A DNA stretch of 13,688 nucleotides, taken from contig JAENWY010000033.1 in NCBI GenBank assembly GCA_016649775.1, positions 1 to 13,688 on the forward strand, in the 5' to 3' direction. This DNA is from Spirochaetaceae bacterium (lineage in GTDB: Bacteria > Spirochaetota > Spirochaetia > Sphaerochaetales > Sphaerochaetaceae). The translations under genes and the position numbers were made by a program. Positions 6,847 through 13,688 of the stretch are shown here, in pieces. The notes under the pieces are model-generated. The model was not told the DNA's origin. It saw nothing but the letters and a program-made list of their open reading frames with translations, and made no database searches. Each line of letters begins with the position of its first letter. Position 1 is the stretch's first letter.

Positions 6847-8007
6847 TTAAGTTATTTCATCTTTCCATAGTTTTTCTATGAATACCTTATATGGCATGAT
6901 TTCTATATTTTCTTCTTTATAATATTCAAGTGTTTGACAAACCACAATTTTCCTTGTGATGAAATTTTCTTTAATCATTTTAAGATTTTTATAGTGCCTG
7001 TTTGTAATAATTTTGCTTGATTTAATTTCTATTGCAATTTGTTTATTTAATAGGCAATCTATTTCAATACCTGTTGATGTCCTAATATAATTCATTTTCA
7101 TAGAAGGTTCTTTAAAGTTAATGAATTTTTTTATTTCAAGAATAATAAATTGTTCAAAAAATTCACCATAAATACTAGTTCCTTCAATGACTTTTTCAAG
7201 ATCTCTTAGATTTCTAGCAATACCGGTATCAAAGAAATAGAATTTTTTTCTTTGAATTGATTTTCTAGTTTTTAACTCAGTATAGGGTTCTAGAAAAAAT
7301 CCTATTAAAGTATCCTCTAGAACTTCAAACCATCTAGTAATTGTTTGATTTTTTAACTGAGCGTCATTGGCTATTTTAGTATAATTTATTTCTTGTGAAT
7401 TATTGATTGCAGCAATTTGTAGGAATCTAGAAAAATCTGTTATTTTTCTAGAGATACCTTCTGCTTTAATCTCTTCTTTCAAATATAGATTTGCATATGC
7501 ATTTAAATCTTCTTCAGGATTACTTGAAAGATATACACTTGGAATTAATCCAATATTTAAAACATAATCTAAATCTATTTTCTCAAATGTTTTGGATAAC
7601 TCATAATAAGATAGTGGATAAAAATTTCTCCATCTAGCACGGCCTCCAAGAAGATTGCTAGAAGCTCTTTTCAATTTTCTAGCACTTGATCCAGTTAATA
7701 AGAATTTAATATCTCTTTCATCGATTAGTAGTTGAACTGTATTTAATATAATAGGCAATTCTTGTATTTCATCTATTACAACAAGACAATTTCGATAGTC
7801 ATTGGCTTCAATTACTTTTTTAATATAACTGGGATCATTTGAAAGTCGTGTAAAAGTTTCAAAATCTAATAGGTTATATTTAATTTTTGGCTCAATAGTT
7901 AATTGTTTATTTATATAGGTTGTTTTTCCACTTTGCCTTGGGCCAAATAAAAATAAAGATTTCTTTAATAGTATTTCTGTTAAGTTAACTTCTCTTTCAA
8001 TATACAT
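6847..8007 (-). CDS. AAA-type ATPase with DUF4143 C-terminal domain
   Basis: An intact 386-residue protein of the common DUF4143 ATPase type. N-terminal half: Walker A FGPRQSGKTT (21-30), Walker B CLVVIDEIQ (74-82, Asp79/Glu80), sensor LLTGSSARKL (103-112), followed by LLGGRARWRNFYPLSYYEL. The middle part includes a winged-helix-like segment (INYTKIANDAQLKNQTITRW). The C-terminal half has a PD-(D/E)XK-like core: EID at 315-317 and EIK at 327-329, preceded by YFFDTGIARNL and EFFEQFIILEIKK. Ribosome site AGGAG (8019-8015) lies 7 bases before ATG. The family is widespread, often in mobile or variable regions, and has no settled function; DNA or protein targets are unknown. It lies downstream of the McrB gene on the same strand but has its own promoter and ribosome site 307 bases away, so a joint function is not shown. 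Confidence 0.92.
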   Translation of the reverse strand: MYIEREVNLTEILLKKSLFLFGPRQSGKTTYINKQLTIEPKIKYNLLDFETFTRLSNDPSYIKKVIEANDYRNCLVVIDEIQELPIILNTVQLLIDERDIKFLLTGSSARKLKRASSNLLGGRARWRNFYPLSYYELSKTFEKIDLDYVLNIGLIPSVYLSSNPEEDLNAYANLYLKEEIKAEGISRKITDFSRFLQIAAINNSQEINYTKIANDAQLKNQTITRWFEVLEDTLIGFFLEPYTELKTRKSIQRKKFYFFDTGIARNLRDLEKVIEGTSIYGEFFEQFIILEIKKFINFKEPSMKMNYIRTSTGIEIDCLLNKQIAIEIKSSKIITNRHYKNLKMIKENFITRKIVVCQTLEYYKEENIEIMPYKVFIEKLWKDEIT

Positions 8008-8024
8008 TCAAAGACTCCTATCCA

Positions 8025-8053
8025 ATAGTATAATACCTTGTAAACTTTGTCTA
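8025..8053 (-). promoter_or_regulatory. Possible promoter of the DUF4143 ATPase gene
   Basis: On the minus strand TAGACA (8053-8048) and TACTAT (8030-8025) are 17 bases apart; an overlapping TATACT (8032-8027) gives 15. The AGGAG ribosome site follows at 8019-8015, leaving a very short leader. Confidence 0.4.
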
Positions 8054-8088
8054 ATTAAATATGAATAGAAACAAAAAAAATAGTTATA

Positions 8089-8167
8089 TTTATGATACTA
8101 TAAGATAAAAACATGTTTTATTTATGATACTATAAGAAAAAAACACGTTTTATTTATGATACTATAA
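8089..8167. repeat. 32-bp tandem repeat upstream of the DUF4143 gene
   Basis: TTTATGATACTATAA starts at 8089, 8121 and 8153, a constant 32-base period. The first two units continue into AAAACATGTTTT (a perfect palindrome) and AAAACACGTTTT (one base off), and the third is cut short. Read on the minus strand, each unit has a TATAGT that resembles a -10 box. The repeats sit 82-160 bases before the ATPase start codon, in the gap after the McrB gene. They could be repressor sites or a simple sequence expansion. The intervening sequence is itself repeated, so this is not a CRISPR array. The rest of 8168-8314 is A/T-rich and shows nothing I can name. Confidence 0.7.
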
Positions 8168-8314
8168 TTTATCTAAAAGTTAATATTAATAATTCAGTAC
8201 TTAATAAAATATTTCATAATTTAAAATATTAAGAAATTAATTGGAAACTTCTATATGTTAAAAGAGATATAACTATATGTAATTTATGGATAAAGCTACA
8301 AATAATTCTATATA

Positions 8315-11125
8315 TTATATAATTGCATTGCGTAGACGATTTTCCCAGTTATTTAACTTTTCTTTATCATCAAACCAATATTCATTGATTAGAGGGATAA
8401 TATCAAACTCGATTACTTCTTTCATCCATTCTTCGGTAATTTTTTCTTGTGATGTAAAATAACTATGACCGATACAGAAACCTTGACCTAGATTTACATC
8501 ATTCTCGATTTCTATATTAAGATCTTTAATGTTTTCAATTAATGTGTCAAATTTGTGATTCTTGAATTTGTTTTGATAAAGTTTGAAATCTTTACTATCG
8601 AAGCCTGGGTACATCTCAAAGAAACTGAATCTTCTACGAAGAGTATAATCAATTTTTGCTATAGATCGATCTGCTGTATTCATCATTCCAATGATGTATA
8701 AATTCTTTGGAACTGTGAAAGGCATACCACTATAAGCAAGAGTTGCTTTAGTTCCTCTATAATCTTTCTCCATTAACATACAAACTTCACCAAAGATTTT
8801 TCTCATGTTTCCTCTATTGATTTCATCAATAATAAAGAAATAAGGTTCATTTGGATTATTCAATGCTTTTAAACAAAATCTATAGAAGATTCCTTTTTTT
8901 AATTCTCTTTCTTCATCTTGTACTCTGAAGTTTAATATAAAATCTTCATAGGAGTAATTTTGGTGAAATTGAATTAATTCAATATGACTATCATCCTTCT
9001 TGCCTATTAATACATAGGCTAGTCTTTTTGAGGCAAATGTTTTACCAACCCCGGCTGCACCTTGAAGGATGATATTCATTTTATGTTTCAATAATGCAAT
9101 TAATAAATCTAGTCTACTTGCATCCATATAGACTTCTCTTAAAAAGTCTTCTTTTCCATAAAGCATTATTCCATTGTTTCTTTCTAACGGATTTGACTCT
9201 CTTATGATATCAAGAATGGATTCACCTTCTTCCTTAGTTAGTTTAAAGAATGATCCTAAGGGTTTTGTAAAATACTCCATATTCTTTAATTGTGTACTAT
9301 TTTTAAGAGTTGAATAATCAATTGGTTTACTTAATCCTTCAATTTTTTTGAAATATAAAAATTTATCATCAACTTTTTGTGTGATTTGAGCAATTGCTAC
9401 AATTTGTTTACTAGGGGACGATTCATAACAAATGATAAAATCATTGATTTTTGCATCAAGGAAGTTTTGGAATATTTTTCTTGGGTTACCATTATCATTG
9501 TATAAGGAAATCTTTTGTTCTTCACCTTTTTTCTTATCATCAAAACTCCAATAAAGAGGGTTTACATTTAACCACCAAAAAGATTGATTTTTGATATCAT
9601 TTGTAAATAAAGTTTCAAGGTCTAAATCAAAATAAGGCTTAAGTATTAAATCTTGAAATAGTGCAACATCCGACTCTGGGACTTTTATAAACTTTGAGTT
9701 AATATTGGGTGTCCACCATTTCTTAATACTTGAATAGGCTTTCATATCTTTTGAATTTGCTATTTCTATATAGCTTCTTTGTATCCAGTTAGCGCTATTC
9801 TTTAAGCTTTTGGTAGCTTGATTAGAACTAAACTGACCAATAAGTTTAATTTTATCGTCGTTTGTAAGATAGAAATAATCACCTTTTTTAACCTTAAGAG
9901 AAAAAGCATCTGACTGAGTTAATCTAGTTGGACCCACAGCTTTTAAGGTTGAATCTATTATAACTCGTGATTTATATGCATTATCAGAAAGTTCTTGCTC
10001 GCTAAAATCTGTACTGCTTTGATTAATTTTCCATATTGAAGGATTCATATTCTCAAATAAATTAACTTTTGATAAATCCATTTTATCAATAGCTTTACTT
10101 AAATTTGCTCTTAATTTAAAAATATAGCTTTTTGATTTATTATCAGTATTTTCAACTTCATTATACATAATGGCTAACATTTCTTGAATGTTATCACTTT
10201 GTGTATTTATATCTAGATTAAGTTTTTCAGCTATGTGAGTAGCAAGGGACTCTGATTCAGAAATGTAGTATATTTCCGATTCTCCATATTTTACAGATAA
10301 TTCATATCCTGAAACCTCATCACCAAAATCTTTAATCCTTTTCATTATTTTAAGACTGCTTTCATTAAAAATAAAAGGGTCATTTAATAATTCATACCAC
10401 ATCTCCATGGTAATATTATTAGATTCATTTACACTTTCAACACTATTATACATAGCATAAATGTAATAGGCAAAATCTGTTGTCATGGTAATAAGGTTAT
10501 CATCTCTGTAACACTCAGGCGTAAGCACTGAGTTAAGAAGAGTCTTTAGCTCTTTATCTTTTACTATTAGTTCATGAATACTATTATATAGTTTAAAACC
10601 TTCAATTAGTGTATTGGGTTTACTAGCATCTTCTATTTCAAATTCAACACCAAGTTTTTTAGCAACTTTAGTGAATACAGGATTTTTAAATATATAATAT
10701 TTATCAGGATATCTCAACCAAAGATATATGCTAATAGCATTTGTACTTTGATAATCTTCAATCCAAGTACCATCATCAAATTCTTTTCTAAGTTTCTCAG
10801 AATTGTTATGAAAAGAAGCTATCCTTTTAGCAAGAGGAATTGATTCATCATATAAATTCATAAACATAGCTTTTGTTTCCTTCTGAGCTAATTTAGCAAA
10901 GTTTACAATCATACCTGCTGAGAAGTTGTGCATAGAAAATAATAGGATACCACATTTATCTAGGGATTTTTTTAACATCGTAGCAAAATTATCGGAATCT
11001 AAATTCCAATTATTTTGGAAGTGATTTATTGCTTCCCATTTGAAATGTTCATTTTTCCATACTTTAGAGAGAAAGTCCTTTTTATATGAAACTAATATTC
11101 TATTAAATTTTTCTATATCTATCAC
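8315..11125 (-). CDS. McrB-type AAA+ ATPase with EVE-like domain (type IV restriction), no McrC partner
   Basis: A 936-residue protein starting at GTG 11125, with AGAGG (11139-11135) 9 bases upstream. The C-terminal AAA+ module is of McrB type: Walker A GAAGVGKT (689-696), Walker B FFIIDEINRGN (763-773), the signature MNTADRS (815-821) and YTLRRRF (827-833). McrB of E. coli is a GTPase of 459 residues that moves DNA for the McrC nuclease to cut methylated DNA; this one has a much longer N-terminal part. Residues about 516-645 (FWWLNVNPLYW ... DFIICYESSPSKQIVAIAQI) look like an EVE/PUA-like domain that reads modified bases. Residues 1-330 have WLRYPDKYYIFKN (136-148), found in other large McrB-like proteins. 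No McrC-like gene follows: the next gene is the DUF4143 ATPase, 307 bases on. Either McrC is elsewhere, or lost, or another nuclease serves. The frame is intact; substrate and nucleotide (GTP or ATP) are unproven. Confidence 0.9.
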   Translation of the reverse strand: MIDIEKFNRILVSYKKDFLSKVWKNEHFKWEAINHFQNNWNLDSDNFATMLKKSLDKCGILLFSMHNFSAGMIVNFAKLAQKETKAMFMNLYDESIPLAKRIASFHNNSEKLRKEFDDGTWIEDYQSTNAISIYLWLRYPDKYYIFKNPVFTKVAKKLGVEFEIEDASKPNTLIEGFKLYNSIHELIVKDKELKTLLNSVLTPECYRDDNLITMTTDFAYYIYAMYNSVESVNESNNITMEMWYELLNDPFIFNESSLKIMKRIKDFGDEVSGYELSVKYGESEIYYISESESLATHIAEKLNLDINTQSDNIQEMLAIMYNEVENTDNKSKSYIFKLRANLSKAIDKMDLSKVNLFENMNPSIWKINQSSTDFSEQELSDNAYKSRVIIDSTLKAVGPTRLTQSDAFSLKVKKGDYFYLTNDDKIKLIGQFSSNQATKSLKNSANWIQRSYIEIANSKDMKAYSSIKKWWTPNINSKFIKVPESDVALFQDLILKPYFDLDLETLFTNDIKNQSFWWLNVNPLYWSFDDKKKGEEQKISLYNDNGNPRKIFQNFLDAKINDFIICYESSPSKQIVAIAQITQKVDDKFLYFKKIEGLSKPIDYSTLKNSTQLKNMEYFTKPLGSFFKLTKEEGESILDIIRESNPLERNNGIMLYGKEDFLREVYMDASRLDLLIALLKHKMNIILQGAAGVGKTFASKRLAYVLIGKKDDSHIELIQFHQNYSYEDFILNFRVQDEERELKKGIFYRFCLKALNNPNEPYFFIIDEINRGNMRKIFGEVCMLMEKDYRGTKATLAYSGMPFTVPKNLYIIGMMNTADRSIAKIDYTLRRRFSFFEMYPGFDSKDFKLYQNKFKNHKFDTLIENIKDLNIEIENDVNLGQGFCIGHSYFTSQEKITEEWMKEVIEFDIIPLINEYWFDDKEKLNNWENRLRNAII

Positions 11126-11470
11126 TTTTGTTTTCCTCTAATAAATTACATATATATAATATATCAAAAATAAATTAAAAAAAAAATCAATCTTAATCAA
11201 AAATTTATTTAGTATATAATTAACAAGTTACCCATTGAATGTCACGAAGAGCCTAGAATAGTTTATATTAATTCTATTAAAATCCAAAAAACTATATTCC
11301 ACTGGCCAAACAACAACATAAAAAGCAACTGAATTTTGTCTACTTTGGAGATTATATCATAGCTAAGTTGCGCCTTTTTATTTTTTGCTTCATAATCACT
11401 TAAATATCAATTAGACTTTTAGATATTCAAATCAGAAATATTCTCATCTTACTAATTGTATATTAAAAAT
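11126..11470. other. Leader region of the McrB gene and non-coding spacer
   Basis: No gene seen. 11126-11215 is extremely A/T-rich (A10 tract near 11177-11186) and probably holds the McrB promoter, but I cannot choose a clear -35/-10 pair. Around 11320-11385 GCAACT and AGTTGC bracket a long loop and are followed by a T-rich run, a possible but weak plus-strand terminator. Confidence 0.35.
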
Positions 11471-11591
11471 CAATGTTCACAACTTAAGCTCATTACGCGT
11501 GTTTCTGAGGATAGATATCCTACATTAAAGCAATGAATAATTGGTTATTACATAAAAGACTTACCAGTTATTCCTTAAGTTGTGAGCATTG
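11471..11591. mobile_element. MITE copy 2 (121 bp), intergenic
   Basis: Same element as at 2051-2171, same orientation, differing only by C at 11505. Here the 9-bp target duplication is perfect: ATTAAAAAT at 11462-11470 and again at 11592-11600, directly touching the ends CAATG and CATTG. This copy fixes the element's exact boundaries. It lies between the divergent McrB gene and the Fic cassette, 113 bases upstream of the cassette's -35 box, and breaks no gene that I can see. Confidence 0.92.
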
Positions 11592-11674
11592 ATTAAAAAT
11601 ATCTTTATTTCTCTGATTTCAACATATTGCCGTTATTCCTTTCATAATGATTAGACAATATCACATCCAATCAA

Positions 11675-11692
11675 CAGTTACAAAAATAACTG
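11675..11692. promoter_or_regulatory. Small inverted repeat just upstream of the Fic-cassette promoter
   Basis: CAGTTA (11675-11680) and TAACTG (11687-11692) form a perfect dyad around CAAAAA, ending 11 bases before the -35. Could be a regulator site; no further support. Confidence 0.25.
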
Positions 11693-11703
11693 CTTAATTA
11701 TAC

Positions 11704-11732
11704 TTTACAAAATAACACCTGATTACTATAAT
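11704..11732 (+). promoter_or_regulatory. Promoter of the three-gene Fic cassette
   Basis: TTTACA (11704-11709), a 17-base spacer and a perfect TATAAT (11727-11732). The predicted start (about 11739) lies just before the ribosome site GGAG (11740-11743) of the first gene. This is the best consensus promoter in the window. Confidence 0.65.
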
Positions 11733-11751
11733 TAACCATGGAGAAATAAAA

Positions 11752-12001
11752 ATGCAAGAAAAAAAATTACTGTAAAAGTTCCGGATCCAAAAACTGGCAA
11801 AATGATAGAAAAAAAGGTGTTGTAGTCACAGTAAAACAAGAAGATAATCCATGGTCTAGTATTTTATTAGAAGATGAAACCTAGATAAGATTTCGTAATC
11901 CTGTTATAAAGATAGTTCGAATTATCGGAGAAACTGGACCTTCAGGTGAGCCAGTTTATTTAATCCAACAAGGTTCTCTAATGGATATAACACAACCATA
12001 A
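11752..12001 (+). pseudogene. Small conserved-looking protein of unknown family, decayed; first gene of the Fic cassette
   Basis: Ribosome site GGAG (11740-11743) is 8 bases before ATG 11752. The protein can be followed only by changing frame: one indel in the A-run at 11759-11766, another near 11817-11821, and an in-frame TAG at 11882-11884. The joined text is ITVKVPDPKTGKMIEKKV, then VVTVKQEDNPWSSILLEDET, stop, then IRFRNPVIKIVRIIGETGPS and GEPVYLIQQGSLMDITQP, ending with TAA 11999-12001, about 83 residues. Alternating hydrophobic residues with Gly/Pro turns suggest an all-beta fold. No Cys or catalytic-looking cluster is seen. It is co-directional with the next gene (27 bases), so it was probably part of the same operon. 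I do not recognise the family; three lesions in 250 bases make it very probably dead. Confidence 0.6.
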
Positions 12002-12028
12002 TATTTTGATATTATACTAGGAGGAATT

Positions 12029-12532
12029 ATGAACTTAACTTCATTGACAACAAATGAGGCACCAACTATGGATATTACAAATAGTGTACTATTTCCTTTG
12101 GTTGAACATTGCCAATCGTACAAAACAGGATCAACAAGAGTAATTTCTGTTGCATTATTATCAACAATGGTTTTTAGCTATTCATTGAATAATGATGTAG
12201 AGATAACATTGTTTAGCAATTCACCTAATATTATTGAAAATACTATCCTTTCAAATGAAACAACTGCACAATACCTCAATAATGATATACATAATTTTTT
12301 TGATACAAAAAATTCTATAATTTTACATGAACAAGAAAGTAATAATTTAGCTCAAAATTTAGATTTTTCTTCGTTAAAGTTTTTTCATAATAATGCAGAA
12401 TTAAAAGAAGAAATTGGAGTTAATCGGTTTAATAAAATTCATCAAGTTATTGAAGATCAATTAACTTTTAGAGAAGATTTCATTGGATTATTACCTAAAA
12501 TAATTGAAAATATTTCTAAAATTAAGGATTAA
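12029..12532 (+). CDS. Unknown 167-residue protein between a small gene and fic
   Basis: A perfect AGGAGG (12019-12024) lies 4 bases before ATG, and the frame is intact. The N-terminal third has FPLVEHCQSYKTGSTRV and a moderately hydrophobic strand-like part (VISVALLSTMVFSYSL, residues 39-54); no signal peptide or clear membrane helix. The rest is acidic and Asn-rich, ending in a helical region (FNKIHQVIEDQLTFRED, LLPKIIENISKIKD). It ends 3 bases before the fic start, so the two are translationally linked. In many Fic systems a small upstream protein is the antitoxin with an (S/T)xxxE(G/N) helix that blocks ATP binding; I searched this protein by eye and did not find that motif. Partner, target or inhibitor of Fic are all possible. 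I do not recognise the family. Confidence 0.7.
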   Translation: MNLTSLTTNEAPTMDITNSVLFPLVEHCQSYKTGSTRVISVALLSTMVFSYSLNNDVEITLFSNSPNIIENTILSNETTAQYLNNDIHNFFDTKNSIILHEQESNNLAQNLDFSSLKFFHNNAELKEEIGVNRFNKIHQVIEDQLTFREDFIGLLPKIIENISKIKD

Positions 12533-12535
12533 TAA

Positions 12536-13161
12536 ATGATGAATTCAACATTCCAAAGTTTGATTATAAACTTGTTCAAGGTTGTTCAGAACATTTACTA
12601 AAAGTTCAAAACGAACTTTACAATAAGTTAAATAAGCAAGATGAAGTTGTAATAAATCAAATCACTGACACAAGACCTATACATAGGAAAATGTTTAAGC
12701 CTCTTACTCCAAAAGGTTACGAAGGTTTTGCAGGTAATTATCGTTCTCCAAATCCTGAATTTTTAGCTGTGAATGTTAAACTAGGAGATGGACCGTGGGG
12801 AACCAGTTTTGAGTTAGTAGATTATATGATGTCCTCTCTTAGTAAAGAACTTGAATCAGTTGATCTTTCTTCACTATCTGATGACCCAGAAGCTAAAATC
12901 ATTAATTATCTTACTTTAGCTGCTTATACTGTGATTAAATTCATTTCAATTCATCCATATTGTGATGGTAATGGTCATATTTCAAGATTTATTACATGTT
13001 CTTTTTTAATGCCCAATAAGCTGATTCCAATTCGTTGGAGTATTGAGCCTAGACCTATTGATTATGAATATGCGAATAGTATGATAAGTGGAATTATGAA
13101 ACATGATATTAAACCTTTAATTAATTATTTTATATCAACCTTTGAGCTTCCCAAAAATTAA
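12536..13161 (+). pseudogene. Fic-domain protein (AMP-transferase type), frameshifted directly after its start codon
   Basis: AAGGA (12524-12528) sits 7 bases before ATG 12536, but that ATG is one base out of frame with the protein that follows: from 12541 the other frame reads EFNIPKFDYKLVQGCSEHLL, then INQITDTRPIHRKMFKPLTP and KGYEGFAGNYR. That frame has no ATG/GTG/TTG before 12691. A one-base deletion at codon 2 explains this. The FIC core is intact: HPYCDGNGHISR at 12952-12987, against the usual HPFx(D/E)GNGRxxR, so the catalytic His and the Asp-Gly-Asn-Gly anion hole are kept, but the first Arg is His and Phe is Tyr. It ends PRPIDYEYANSMISGIMKHD ... PLINYFISTFELPKN. Fic enzymes transfer AMP or similar groups to target proteins. 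No (S/T)xxxE(G/N) inhibitory helix was found in it. A shorter protein from ATG 12691 (156 residues, with the core) remains possible, so loss of function is likely but not certain. Confidence 0.75.
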
Positions 13162-13438
13162 ACTTACAAATGTACATTGTATCTCACTATTTAATATCAG
13201 CAACATATTTTTTCCTTTTCTATAAATATCTGTAAAATCTATTTTATCTTTATTATACAAAACAATCTTCATAATAAATTATTATACTTTCAACAAATAA
13301 GAAATAGCAATAAACTTTCAATATTTATTTTGTTCTTTTTCTTTTATAGAAATCAAATATTTTTTTTACTATGAATTATTAGCAATTCTAGTGATGTAAA
13401 AATGATGTAATTCCCGATTTGTAGAATAGAATAATTAG

Positions 13439-13688
13439 TCATATTTTTTAATTAAAATTAACCTAGAATACAGTCATAATCTTGAATGTAAAGAGGATGC
13501 GACTTTAAAATTTAAAGAATATAATATAGACGATAGAAAACAAAAGGATGAAAGGTTTGGAACTGTTGTATTTGAAACTACTCTAGATGAAGATCCTAAA
13601 TTGATCTATAAACTCTATGAAGAAAGATGGTTAATTGAAGAATGTTTTAGATATTATAAACATGCTTTAGATTTAGATGATACAAAAG
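13439..13688 (+). pseudogene. IS4-type transposase, C-terminal fragment, continues past window end
   Basis: A frame open from 13439 (after TAG 13436-13438) to the last base. It reads HNLECKEDATLKFKEYNIDD, then ERFGTVVFETTLDEDPKLIY and KLYEERWLIEECFRYYKHAL, then DLDDTK. YEERWLIEECFRYYK is an exact Y-2-R-3-E-6-K signature, the block around the last catalytic Glu of IS4-group DDE transposases. There is no start codon, and the N-terminal two thirds with the two catalytic Asp residues is missing; bases 13162-13438 before it show no coding sign. It is a fragment left by deletion or by insertion into an older element, unable to transpose alone. Whether the rest of the C-terminus is intact lies outside the window. 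Subgroup (for example IS1634-like) is not settled. Confidence 0.75.

Noticed and set aside
8089..8167. CRISPR array with 32-bp period
   Set aside because: The sequence between the repeated blocks is itself repeated, there are no unique spacers and no cas genes; it is a tandem repeat.
11320..11385. Strong intrinsic terminator with GCAACT/AGTTGC stem
   Set aside because: The stem is 6 bp and the loop over 30 bases, and no plus-strand gene ends just before it; kept only as a remark in the spacer entry.
2051..11591. Composite transposon with the two MITE copies as ends
   Set aside because: Each copy has its own, different 9-bp target duplication. A composite would have one duplication at the outer edges only.
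12029..12532. Classical Fic antitoxin
   Set aside because: No (S/T)xxxE(G/N) motif found by eye and the length of 167 residues is larger than usual; left as unknown.
1..13688. tRNA or rRNA genes
   Set aside because: I looked for GGTTCGAATC-like T-loops and conserved rRNA segments and found none.

Overview
The window is an A+T-rich bacterial accessory region. Intact genes read through TGG for Trp, and TGA ends hipB, so the code is standard (not the Mycoplasma/Spiroplasma code). Strong AGGAGG-type ribosome binding sites and the closest family look of the DUF1801, DUF4256 and Fe-S proteins suggest a low-GC Firmicute or Acholeplasma/Izemoplasma-like lineage. That assignment is tentative, since no rRNA or other marker gene is present.

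Layout. 1-690: 3' part of a decayed 4Fe-4S (QueG-like) protein. 791-1270 (-): N-terminal piece of an IS630-family transposase. 1678-2772 (+): promoter, a DUF1801 gene broken by a nonsense codon and by a 121-bp MITE, then an intact DUF4256 gene. 2917-4568 (-): a complete hipBA toxin-antitoxin operon behind three 14-bp palindromic operators spaced exactly 27 bp apart. 4569-5245: non-coding, with a 21-bp tandem repeat. 5246-6688 (+): a signal-peptide protein with an internal amber codon, and the C-terminal remnant of a sugar-ABC-type solute-binding protein. 6847-8007 (-): an AAA/DUF4143 ATPase, with a 32-bp repeat upstream. 8315-11125 (-): a 936-residue McrB-type ATPase with an EVE-like domain but no McrC. 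11471-11591: second MITE copy. 11704-13161 (+): a promoter and a three-gene cassette (decayed small protein, unknown 167-residue protein, Fic protein frameshifted at its start). 13439-13688 (+): C-terminal piece of an IS4-type transposase running off the window.

Overall this looks like a defence/stress island (hipBA, McrB-like, Fic, DUF4143 ATPase) set among decaying genes and insertion-sequence debris. The most solid new observation is the MITE. Two copies differ at one base in 121, each has its own 9-bp target duplication, and one of them interrupts a gene whose frame is restored exactly when the insert is removed. They lie in the same orientation about 9.4 kb apart, bracketing hipBA, the DUF4143 ATPase and the McrB gene. 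The other items most worth following are the orphan McrB, the regularly phased hipB operators with a probably leaderless hipB mRNA, and the Fic cassette with its two unrecognised partners.
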